Assembly (NCBI GenBank): GCA_964368815.1
Contig: CAYJDA010000013.1
Coordinates: forward strand, 1 to 56,713
DNA from: CAYJBH01 sp964368815
GTDB lineage: Bacteria; Bacillota; Clostridia; Oscillospirales; Ruminococcaceae
DNA length: 56,713 nt
Direction: 5' to 3'
Made by a program: the position numbers and the translations under genes. Positions 19,011 to 26,080 of this stretch are shown here, in pieces. Below the pieces are notes generated by a model. That model was not told the origin of the DNA. It did no database searches and saw only the letters and a list, made by a program, of their open reading frames with translations. Positions within the stretch are counted from its first letter, which is position 1, and every line of letters starts with the position of its first letter.

Positions 19011-20840
19011 TTGAACTTTTTATTATCACTATTTAAAAGAATGACAACGGCGATAACCAGCCCGTTCAGACGAATTCTTCTTTCTTTCCGACGCCTGTTT
19101 AATGTTAATGTTTGGTCAGCAAAATTAGTTCGTCCGCTTACTAAATGGGTTAAATCAACCCTTACATTAAAGCCAAAAAGCAAAGATGATTACTATACAG
19201 TTGGCAAATTTTTAGTATTTAAAAAAATATTTCTATTTATTGTTTTAGTTGTATGTGCCGGTATTTTTCTATATTTTACAATGTTTGCCGACCCGGTTCA
19301 GCCTCCGCCTTCAACCGCAACTGCAGTTATAACTAGTGAAACCTTTGATTATGACGACATGGCTATTAAAGATTTTAGCGGAATTGCAAACATTCGGTCC
19401 TCTACCGGAGAGATAGTATATACAGGGGGAATCGAGCTGGGAGTTGTTCAGGGTAACGGTATTCTGCTTGATCGAAAAGGAAACAAGGTTTATGAAGGCG
19501 AGTTTGCCCAGAGTATGTATGAAGGTGAGGGTACTCGTTATTACGAAAATGGCACCATCGAGTATATGGGGCAGTTTTCCGGAAACACATTTAACGGTGA
19601 GGGAACAAAATATTATTCCGATGGAACCATACAGTACGCAGGACTTTTTGTTGATGGCGAATTTTCCGGAGAAGGGGCATATTATGATAGGGATTCGACC
19701 TTAATTTATACCGGCAATTTTGCTAATGGCATGTTTCACGGGATAGGAACCGGTTATTACTCTGATGGAACAAGGCAGTATGAGGGTGAATATTTTGAGG
19801 GAGTAATTCAAGGTCAGGGCACACTTTATTCTACCTCGGGAAATCCTGTATATACCGGAGCAATGCATGATGGTAACATTGATTTCAGGTCTCTTGTAAA
19901 CTCTAATCTCGAGATGGTTGAACAGGCCTTTAGCGAAACACCGATTATTGTTTATACCGATACCGACAGTGTTTTTCTATATGAGCAGGCAGGCGTAGTT
20001 ATTACCCTTGATGCAAGGGTGCATGTTCAAACAACAGTAAATACAGCCGTTCAGGAGGAAACCGAAAAACAATATTACTATCTTCCTTCATCGCTTAACG
20101 GCACAACCGACATATCGGAATTATACTCTGCATTTCAAAGTTCGAGAGAACAGACCTTTGCCTTTTTAGAAACCAATGATGAATGGTTTTATCCGGATGG
20201 AACGGAATCCGGAGATTTATCCCAGCCTGACTCATCATCTGATTCTCAATCTGTTGACAGCTCCTCCTCTGTTTCGTCAGATGCATCATCATCGTCATCA
20301 GAAACTTCATCAAGCACGACATCTTCGACATCTTCGTCAAGTTCATCTCAATCAACTTCAACGATTTTGCCACAAACAAATATTTTTGGACCACAAAACG
20401 GGTCAGAGAGTGAAGAAGGTGCATTTGATTTTATTGACGCACAGAAAACATTGTACTTTGAAATCGACTCTGATGTTTGGGTAGAATACAGCGAACTTGA
20501 GGAGTCGGGTAAAGATAAAGTTAGGGTCGAGAGTATTACCATGTTTAAAGGTGACATGCCGGACATTTCATCTTATAGCCAGGATCTTTTTGTTGACAAT
20601 AGTGGTACAGCAATTTCAGACTGTGTTGCTATCGATAGCCTTAGATTACAGCTTCCGACAATGTTTTCTAATATTATTTTTCAGATGGATAAATCTAACA
20701 CATCATTTGTTGAACTGAAAAATGTTGATTATGCCGGTAGAATTGTAAAGATTGCTCGATACGACGAAGGATTGACCTATCGTTACTGTTATGAACTTGA
20801 TAATTCTGAAAAAATACAATATTTCACGGTAGAGAGATAG
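19011..20840 (+). CDS. MORN-repeat single-pass membrane protein with Ser-rich linker
   Basis: A 609-aa protein. A basic N-terminus (~1-65) precedes one transmembrane segment (~69-92, IFLFIVLVVCAGIFLYFTMF). About seven MORN-type repeats follow (~130-290), for example YEGEGTRYYENGTIEYMGQF and FNGEGTKYYSDGTIQYAG. A Ser/Thr-rich linker spans ~405-450 and a beta-rich C-terminal domain closes the protein. MORN repeats often act in membrane or protein scaffolding. By the positive-inside rule the MORN part should be outside the membrane. The start is TTG after a strong AAAGGAGGAG. It lies between the sensor and the cap gene, which suggests a platform linking tail and membrane; this is inference. Confidence 0.78.
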   Translation: MNFLLSLFKRMTTAITSPFRRILLSFRRLFNVNVWSAKLVRPLTKWVKSTLTLKPKSKDDYYTVGKFLVFKKIFLFIVLVVCAGIFLYFTMFADPVQPPPSTATAVITSETFDYDDMAIKDFSGIANIRSSTGEIVYTGGIELGVVQGNGILLDRKGNKVYEGEFAQSMYEGEGTRYYENGTIEYMGQFSGNTFNGEGTKYYSDGTIQYAGLFVDGEFSGEGAYYDRDSTLIYTGNFANGMFHGIGTGYYSDGTRQYEGEYFEGVIQGQGTLYSTSGNPVYTGAMHDGNIDFRSLVNSNLEMVEQAFSETPIIVYTDTDSVFLYEQAGVVITLDARVHVQTTVNTAVQEETEKQYYYLPSSLNGTTDISELYSAFQSSREQTFAFLETNDEWFYPDGTESGDLSQPDSSSDSQSVDSSSSVSSDASSSSSETSSSTTSSTSSSSSSQSTSTILPQTNIFGPQNGSESEEGAFDFIDAQKTLYFEIDSDVWVEYSELEESGKDKVRVESITMFKGDMPDISSYSQDLFVDNSGTAISDCVAIDSLRLQLPTMFSNIIFQMDKSNTSFVELKNVDYAGRIVKIARYDEGLTYRYCYELDNSEKIQYFTVER

Positions 20841-20849
20841 GAGGTACAG

Positions 20850-21428
20850 GTGGCAGATTTTTCAATTATATCCGATGTTAGTAATGCCTTGATTAAGCTG
20901 TTAAGGGATAATATTTGTCCTGAACCAATCCAGGTGCCTGAAGCTGTTATGTTAACACAGCCAACAGATAAAAACAGTGATTTTCAGCTTGGTTTGTTTT
21001 TATACGACATTAAAGATTTTAACGAGCTTCGCTCCTCAGAACCGATACGAAGAGGCAACACAAAGCAACAACCTGATAGACCGCTATCGCTGAGCTACAT
21101 GGTTTTTTTAAATAGCAAGGCTCAGATGAGCATAAGCTCCGAAACGGAACAGAGAATTCTCGGTAGGGTTTTGCAAACATTAATGGATAATCCACAGCTA
21201 AATATTACACAGGGTAGCTTAAATGAAGAAGAAGATCCGACGGACTCGGCAATAACATTATTGAATATGACCTTTGAAGAGAAAAGTAAAATTTGGGCAG
21301 CGCTTTCTATGCCATATCAGGTTTGTTTGTTCTTCTCGATTTCTCCGATAATATTATCTTCACGCACAACCGGTGAATTTGTAAGAGTAAGGTCACTGGA
21401 GTTTCATACAGAAAACAAATCAAAATAG
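20850..21428 (+). CDS. CIS tail terminator/cap protein, DUF4255 (Pvc16/Afp16-like)
   Basis: A 192-aa protein of the DUF4255 family, whose members (Pvc16/Afp16) cap the distal end of the tube and sheath. Diagnostic stretches are FSIISDVSNALIKLLRDNI at the N-terminus, FQLGLFLYDIKDFNELRS, LSLSYMVFLNS, and EQRILGRVLQTLMDNPQL. The start is GTG 10 bp after the MORN gene, with GGAGGT upstream. It is shorter than two-domain homologues; the next gene may carry the missing Ig-like half. Confidence 0.9.
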   Translation: MADFSIISDVSNALIKLLRDNICPEPIQVPEAVMLTQPTDKNSDFQLGLFLYDIKDFNELRSSEPIRRGNTKQQPDRPLSLSYMVFLNSKAQMSISSETEQRILGRVLQTLMDNPQLNITQGSLNEEEDPTDSAITLLNMTFEEKSKIWAALSMPYQVCLFFSISPIILSSRTTGEFVRVRSLEFHTENKSK

Positions 21429-21466
21429 TATTTATGATAGTTATCAAGTAAAGGGGGTGATGAATT

Positions 21467-22150
21467 ATGGTTAAAAAAGAGGTGAGCTTTGTGCTGAGAT
21501 TGATTGATGATTTTAACGGTAGAGATATTTTCGGCCCGGTACAAGGCTTCTATATAAGAAATTTTAACCTAAAGCCTATTGTAAAGCAGGAAGGATACTA
21601 TGTATTTATCAACTGCGATGTCACAGATGATGTAATAATCGAGTCGCTGTATTACAATACCAAATCAGTACCGGTTTCTGTGATAGAGAAATATGGCAAT
21701 GAAAAAACCGTTACGGTAAGACTTCATCGTAAGCAGACGGGAATTTTTAACGATTGTAGTTGGCAAAACGGCAAGCAAAAAGCAAATTATTTAGTGCTTG
21801 CAATCGGCAACGAGGTAAATGGGCTCTCACTTTCTAAGGTAGATAAAAATGAAAATAACACGGTTGTATATTTTAGCGGTTACAGCTCGGAAAAATTAAC
21901 CGGAATGTGTTATTGCACCGATAAAGGAAAGAAGGCTAATCCATTTTACATAATCGGAAAAACCCCTGACGGGGGATATGAAATATCCCACGGAAAAAAT
22001 TGGTCACATCAGAAAGGGCAAAAGCTATATCGGCTCTATTCTGGTTATAGTGATAAAGAAGGATGTTATAGCATTCCCATTGAGGTTGAATCAGAAACTG
22101 AAACGATTTCAACAAAAATACCGGATGAATGGGGGTGTTATCACAACTAA
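21467..22150 (+). CDS. Unknown Ig-like protein between cap and PAAR-like tip genes
   Basis: A 227-aa cytosolic-type protein. The first ~80 residues (VLRLIDDFNGRDIFGPVQGF, IVKQEGYYVFINCD) resemble the carboxypeptidase-regulatory/Ig-like fold that follows DUF4255 in some two-domain cap proteins, so this could be the separated C-terminal half of the cap. The C-terminal ~100 residues (TGMCYCTDKGKKANPFYIIG, SGYSDKEGCYSIPIEVE) are not recognised. There is no signal peptide or membrane segment. The RBS AAAGGGGGTGAT is very strong. The position also allows a tip-associated effector; nothing catalytic is visible. Confidence 0.55.
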   Translation: MVKKEVSFVLRLIDDFNGRDIFGPVQGFYIRNFNLKPIVKQEGYYVFINCDVTDDVIIESLYYNTKSVPVSVIEKYGNEKTVTVRLHRKQTGIFNDCSWQNGKQKANYLVLAIGNEVNGLSLSKVDKNENNTVVYFSGYSSEKLTGMCYCTDKGKKANPFYIIGKTPDGGYEISHGKNWSHQKGQKLYRLYSGYSDKEGCYSIPIEVESETETISTKIPDEWGCYHN

Positions 22151-22179
22151 TAAGCTTACAAAGGAGGTGGACTGTACGG

Positions 22180-22545
22180 ATGGGGTTGTTCGTATGCAAC
22201 GGCGCCCAACTTATGTGTAATTTTGGAGCGGCACCTTCAGCAATGATGGTTCTTCCGCAATCCAAAGTTATGACAACAATGCCCGCGGCAAATATTATGG
22301 ATAACAAACCGTTTGTTAACATTTTACCCTTTGGTGTATGTAGATCACCAGCAAACCCCGCAACTATAGGAGGCAAGATTCCGGTTCCTTGTACACCGAT
22401 GACAGCCGCCCCATGGATGCCGGGAAACCCAAAGGTGCTGATAGGCGGATTACCGTCGGTAGATAACACCTGTAAGCTTATGTGTTCCTATGCGGGAGTT
22501 ATCCAGGTACTAAACCCGGGTCAGACAAAAACAATCAGTGGTTAA
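22180..22545 (+). CDS. PAAR-like spike tip protein, DUF4280
   Basis: A 121-aa DUF4280 protein. This family is PAAR-like and is expected to sharpen the spike of contractile systems (Afp10 position). Key segments: CNGAQLMCNFGAAPS, PFVNILPFGVCRSPANPATI, PVPCTPMTAAPWMPGNPKVL, and TCKLMCSYAGVIQVLNPGQ, with the family's conserved Cys residues present. I chose ATG 22180, which follows AAAGGAGGTGG by about 10 nt, over the longer frame from 22129. The upstream extension overlaps the previous gene and has no family similarity. Confidence 0.9.
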   Translation: MGLFVCNGAQLMCNFGAAPSAMMVLPQSKVMTTMPAANIMDNKPFVNILPFGVCRSPANPATIGGKIPVPCTPMTAAPWMPGNPKVLIGGLPSVDNTCKLMCSYAGVIQVLNPGQTKTISG

Positions 22546-22566
22546 GAAAAACAAATAATTGAGAAC

Positions 22567-22592
22567 AGGAGGAGTGGTCGAAAATTTCGACC
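22567..22592 (+). promoter_or_regulatory. Hairpin between Shine-Dalgarno and start of the sheath gene
   Basis: AGGAGGAG (22567-22574) lies 28-36 nt before the sheath ATG at 22603, too far for normal use. Between them is a near-perfect dyad GGTCGAAA-A-TTTCGACC (22576-22592). Folding it would bring the SD to about 13 nt from the ATG. A weaker AAAGAAAG (22594-22601) also exists. The structure may tune translation of the most abundant structural protein. Confidence 0.4.
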
Positions 22593-22602
22593 CAAAGAAA
22601 GT

Positions 22603-24321
22603 ATGGCAGAATATTTATCCCCAGGTGTTTATGTAGAAGAATTTGAATCCGGCCTGAAGGCCATGGAAGGTGTTAGCACCAGTACAGCCGGCTTCGTAGG
22701 AATGGCAGAGAAGGGTGCTGTTATCGGCACACCGGAATTTGTATCCAGCTTCGGTGACTTTGTACGCAAGTTCGGTTCCTATCTACCAGAGAATGCCTAC
22801 GGTGCAAACCGTTATCTTGCATATTCGGTTGAGCAGTTTTTCGCAAATGGAGGTTCACGTTGCTATGTTATGCGTGTTGCTCCTTCCGATGCAAAGACAG
22901 CCTCAGCTTCAATGAGCTCGGTGACTGTTAACGCTAAAAACCCCGGTAAATGGGGAAACAACATTAAGGTTACGGTGGTTACAACTTCCACTGCAAAAAC
23001 CCAAATAACCGAAATGATTGAAGATGTTGCAACAGCAACAAAGAGCTATGTAGCTAAAAATGCATCAGCATTTAGTGCAGGCGATGTTGTTGCACTTATC
23101 GAAAAAGATGTAGCAGTAGCTTACAACAAGGTAGCAAAAATTCAGGGCAATACTATATTCTTCGAGAATGAGTTCGAGCAGGATATAGTCGACAAAAATC
23201 TGCTTCCTAAAAAGGTTATCGCTTCCTGTGAAATTGATATGGAAGTTCGCTGCGGTGACGCATCTGAGAGCTATGAGGGACTAACCTTCAATCAGTCTAA
23301 AGCAGAGTACATTGAGAACAAACTTTCAAAGTCAGAGCTAATTAGCTGCAAGGTTAATGTTGTTGAGGATATTTGTCCTCCAATGCTTGCCATTTCCGGT
23401 GATGCTGCAGCAACTAAGGCTACCTTCACATTAAGCGGTGGTACTGATGGCGATTGCAAAACTAACGACGCTTCAATGTTTATAGGTGCAGACGGCGGCC
23501 CAAGCAAACGTACAGGTCTTTCGGCATTTGAAGAGCTTACCAATGTTAGCATTATGGCTATTCCGGGTATTACAACTCCGGCAGTACAGCTTGCACTTGT
23601 TACACATTGTCAGAACCTTGCAAGCCGTTTTGCAGTGCTTGATATGCCGGCAGATACCACAAAGCCGATGGATTTATTAACCCATCGTGAAATAGTGGAT
23701 TCTGACTATGCAGCAATGTATCATCCCTGGTTACAGGTGTTTGATATGGCTGCTAAGAAGCCAACCTATATACCACCATCAGGCGCTATCTGCGGTATAT
23801 ATGCTCGCAGCGATACAACACGTGGTGTTCATAAAGCACCTGCAAATGAGGTTGTTAACAACTGTATCGGTCTTTCCTGCCTATATAATAAGGCAGAGCA
23901 GGATATTCTTAATCCTCGTGGTGTTAACCTTATTCGCGCACTTCCCGGCCAGGGAATCAGAGTTTGGGGCGGCCGCACCTGCTCGAGCAACGCACTTTGG
24001 AAGTATGTCAACGTTAGACGTCTTTTCATCTACTTAGAAGAGACCATCAAATCGCAGACCAACTGGGCTGTATTTGAGCCAAACGATGAGGTACTGTGGT
24101 TAAGAGTTGAGCGCACTATTAATTCCTTCTTAAGGGATATGTATCGTTCCGGTGCATTAGTTGGCTCTAGCGAGGACGAAGCATTCTTCGTTAATATTGG
24201 TAGAGACACAATGACACAGCAGGATATTCAAAATGGTCGCCTAATCTGCGTTATTGGTGTTGCACCAAGCCGTCCTGCAGAGTTCGTTATTTTCCGCATT
24301 ACTCAGTATATGAAAGATTAG
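22603..24321 (+). CDS. Contractile tail sheath protein
   Basis: A 572-aa phage-tail-sheath family protein (Afp2-4/Pvc2-4 role), the contractile outer cylinder. The N-terminus YLSPGVYVEEFESGLKAMEG and TSTAGFVGMAEKGA is diagnostic. The C-terminal domain contains INPRG-type DILNPRGVNLIRALPGQGIR, VWGGRTCSS and NVRRLFIYLEETI, typical of sheath polymerisation domains. Only one sheath gene is present, whereas Afp/PVC have three. The gene has visibly more C-ended codons and fewer A/T-ended ones than its neighbours, consistent with high expression. Tube 1 follows after 64 bp. Confidence 0.95.
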   Translation: MAEYLSPGVYVEEFESGLKAMEGVSTSTAGFVGMAEKGAVIGTPEFVSSFGDFVRKFGSYLPENAYGANRYLAYSVEQFFANGGSRCYVMRVAPSDAKTASASMSSVTVNAKNPGKWGNNIKVTVVTTSTAKTQITEMIEDVATATKSYVAKNASAFSAGDVVALIEKDVAVAYNKVAKIQGNTIFFENEFEQDIVDKNLLPKKVIASCEIDMEVRCGDASESYEGLTFNQSKAEYIENKLSKSELISCKVNVVEDICPPMLAISGDAAATKATFTLSGGTDGDCKTNDASMFIGADGGPSKRTGLSAFEELTNVSIMAIPGITTPAVQLALVTHCQNLASRFAVLDMPADTTKPMDLLTHREIVDSDYAAMYHPWLQVFDMAAKKPTYIPPSGAICGIYARSDTTRGVHKAPANEVVNNCIGLSCLYNKAEQDILNPRGVNLIRALPGQGIRVWGGRTCSSNALWKYVNVRRLFIYLEETIKSQTNWAVFEPNDEVLWLRVERTINSFLRDMYRSGALVGSSEDEAFFVNIGRDTMTQQDIQNGRLICVIGVAPSRPAEFVIFRITQYMKD

Positions 24322-24385
24322 CCGCTAATACAAAATATTTAGACGGTAACCAAAAAATAATTTTGCGAAAGGAAGGATTTATTAA

Positions 24386-24835
24386 ATGGCTATTAAAGTT
24401 TATCCATACAAAAAGTATAATTACCGTGTGGAGATAGAAGGCATTGATGTGGCGGCTTTTTCGGAGGTCAGTGGATTTGATGCATCTATTGATGTTATCG
24501 AGTATCGTGAAGGTACCGAGACTGTCAACTCTGCACGCAAAATGCCGGGACTAACAAAGTACGGCAACATCACCCTAAAGTGGGGTATGACCGACAATAT
24601 GACTTTCTACGAGTGGGTAGAAGGCATATCAAACGGTGAAAAGGCAACCGCTGAGGATAGAGTTACTGATATTACAATCTACCTTCAAGACGATGCACAC
24701 ACCGAGATTGCCTCTTGGGAATTTACAAATGCTTGGCCTTGCAAATATACTGCACCGGACTTCAACGCCAGCAGCAGTGAAATCTCTTTTGAAAGTGTTG
24801 AAATTGCATTCGAAGAGATGCACCGCACACTGTAA
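24386..24835 (+). CDS. Inner tube protein 1 (gp19/Hcp-like)
   Basis: A 149-aa phage T4 gp19-like tube protein (Afp1/Pvc1 role), forming the rigid tube inside the sheath. Evidence: AIKVYPYKKYNYRVEIEGID, AFSEVSGFDASIDVIEYREG, YGNITLKWGMTDN, and the end SSEISFESVEIAFEEMHRTL. The RBS is AAAGGAAGGA. Like the sheath it uses C-ended codons. A 10-bp perfect hairpin follows about 30 nt after the stop. Confidence 0.95.
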   Translation: MAIKVYPYKKYNYRVEIEGIDVAAFSEVSGFDASIDVIEYREGTETVNSARKMPGLTKYGNITLKWGMTDNMTFYEWVEGISNGEKATAEDRVTDITIYLQDDAHTEIASWEFTNAWPCKYTAPDFNASSSEISFESVEIAFEEMHRTL

Positions 24836-24864
24836 AATCATTTAAGTCTTAATTTCGGTTTCCT

Positions 24865-24891
24865 GCCTTTGGAGTTATATGCTCCAAAGGC
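24865..24891 (+). promoter_or_regulatory. Stable hairpin downstream of sheath-tube genes
   Basis: A perfect 10-bp stem (GCCTTTGGAG at 24865-24874, CTCCAAAGGC at 24882-24891) with a 7-nt loop. No T-run follows, so it is unlikely to be a full terminator. It may stabilise a processed sheath-tube mRNA or act as a partial attenuator. The rest of the 24836-25011 gap shows nothing else firm. Confidence 0.5.
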
Positions 24892-25011
24892 GGTTACCGG
24901 GATTGAATTAAAAGACTTTAGCGTAAACAAATAACAATTAATAGAAAGGAATGTGCAAGCCCATACATAGACTAAATTCTTCTTTTATGTATGAGAGGCA
25001 CGGGCGTTTAT

Positions 25012-25386
25012 ATGGACGATCAATTTATTACCGAATTTGAGTTTGATCTACCGAAAGGTTATGTTGATAACGAAGGTGTAGTTCATAAGCGTGGTGTTAT
25101 GAGACTCGCCACTGCAGCAGACGAAATTTTACCGTTGAGAGACCCAAGGGTGGTGTCAAATCCGGGATATCTTACCATCATACTTCTTTCGAGGGTCGTT
25201 AAATCACTTGGAACACTCCCAAAGATGGATCCCAGAATCATCGAAAAACTTTTTTCCAGTGACCTTGCTTTTTTGCAGAGTATGTATCAGCAGATAAATG
25301 CCATAGAGCCGATTGTTGATAGCTGCGTATGCCCTGAATGTGGACATAAGTTTGAGCAACAGGTAAATTTTACACGAGCGGAATAA
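25012..25386 (+). CDS. CIS tail assembly protein with zinc-ribbon C-terminus
   Basis: About 124 aa, of the conserved CIS/phage tail-assembly type: FEFDLPKGYVDNEGVVHKRG, VMRLATAADEILPLRDPRVV, YLTIILLSRVVKSLG, and SSDLAFLQSMYQQIN. It ends in a two-pair zinc-binding motif CVCPECGHKF. The start is uncertain: ATG 25012 has GAGAGG 13 nt upstream and gives the usual N-terminus, while ATG 24991 has no RBS. By position between the two tube genes it matches a tail-assembly chaperone. A heptamer A_AAT_TTT five codons before the stop would allow a -1 shift into the following ORF, as for lambda G/GT. Confidence 0.82.
   Translation: MDDQFITEFEFDLPKGYVDNEGVVHKRGVMRLATAADEILPLRDPRVVSNPGYLTIILLSRVVKSLGTLPKMDPRIIEKLFSSDLAFLQSMYQQINAIEPIVDSCVCPECGHKFEQQVNFTRAE
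25365..25371 (+). other. Candidate -1 programmed ribosomal frameshift site (A_AAT_TTT)
   Basis: In the assembly gene's frame the codons are GTA AAT TTT ACA, so AAATTTT fits the X_XXY_YYZ rule. A slip by -1 enters the DUF6760 ORF, whose frame is open from 25356 (after TGA 25353-25355). The zero-frame stop is at 25384-25386, so the site lies inside the 31-nt overlap where a shift must occur. The -1 frame has no ATG, GTG, TTG or CTG until 25419, after its conserved start. Confidence 0.6.
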
Positions 25387-25418
25387 CGATATACCCGGAG
25401 GACGAACTCTATAAAGAG

Positions 25419-25562
25419 ATGTCGTTTATCAGCTATTACTACCACTGGGAACACGATACCGTTATGACGCTTGATCATAAAACAAGGCGCCGATACTGCG
25501 CCGAAATTTCAAAAATTCATAAGGAGATCAACAAAGCTCCAAAGAATATTTTTGATGTTTAA
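25419..25562 (+). CDS. DUF6760-like small tail ORF, probably the frameshifted extension
   Basis: The open frame encodes YPEDELYKEMSFISYYYHW, then EHDTVMTLDHKTRRRYCAEI and SKIHKEINKAPK. This matches the small DUF6760-type proteins found after the zinc-ribbon assembly gene in CIS clusters. The only standard start, ATG 25419, falls inside the conserved region and would remove YPEDELYKE; CGGAGGA at 25396-25402 is 16 nt away from it. I infer that expression is as a fusion with the assembly protein by -1 shift at 25365-25371, giving 63 extra residues. Independent initiation of a 47-aa product at 25419 is the alternative. Confidence 0.65.
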   Translation: MSFISYYYHWEHDTVMTLDHKTRRRYCAEISKIHKEINKAPKNIFDV

Positions 25563-25574
25563 TCGGAGGAAAAA

Positions 25575-26060
25575 ATGTCTTTTGTGTCCGACTTTTTATA
25601 CAATAATAAACCGGAACCCATACCCGGGTATAAGTTTACTGCAATAGTAAATGCGGTCCCGATGGGTTTTTCGAAAATTTCAAATGTTGAAATTAGCTTC
25701 GATACAGAGCCTTTCCATGAAGGCGGTGTTAATAATAAGGTTCATCTAATAAGCTCACCCGTTAAAAGCGAAAAAACACTGGTATTAGAGCGTGGAATTG
25801 CATTTCGGGGACTCGCTTTTCAATCTATGGCCGATTTAAAACCGGGTAAGAAGATAAAAGGAGATATTATTATCCTTGTGTATGACCGCAAAGGAGATAT
25901 CGTTAAAATCTACTTTGTGGATGGTGCTGTCGTTAAAAAATGGAGCACTAACGACTTTGATGCTAATAGCAGTGAACTATTGATTGAACGCTTTGAATTG
26001 GTTTATGAGACACTGGAAGAAAAATTTGCAACAGCTGTCGCATTGGCCGGAATTTTCTAA
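25575..26060 (+). CDS. Inner tube protein 2 (Afp5/Pvc5-like)
   Basis: A 161-aa second tube-family protein, expected to be the tube initiator next to the baseplate. It has the gp19-like pattern: YKFTAIVNAVPMGFSKISNV, ISFDTEPFHEGGVNNKVHL, KTLVLERGIAFRG, and SNSSELLIERF-like ending (DANSSELLIERFELVYETLE). Strong GGAGGA RBS. It is divergent from tube 1, as expected for the specialised initiator. Confidence 0.88.
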   Translation: MSFVSDFLYNNKPEPIPGYKFTAIVNAVPMGFSKISNVEISFDTEPFHEGGVNNKVHLISSPVKSEKTLVLERGIAFRGLAFQSMADLKPGKKIKGDIIILVYDRKGDIVKIYFVDGAVVKKWSTNDFDANSSELLIERFELVYETLEEKFATAVALAGIF

Positions 26061-26080
26061 TTATTTGAGAGGTTAATAGA

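Noticed and set aside
21936..22469. 177-aa minus-strand ORF
   Set aside because: Antisense to the Ig-like and DUF4280 genes, both of which have strong RBS and family or operon support.
24865..24891. Hairpin as an intrinsic terminator splitting the CIS operon
   Set aside because: There is no T-tract after the stem and no promoter before the next gene, so full termination is unlikely; kept as a possible stabiliser or attenuator.
24951..25040. Short leader ORF before the zinc-ribbon assembly gene
   Set aside because: The AAGGA lies directly against the ATG, and the reading frame runs into the assembly gene and stops without any recognisable product.
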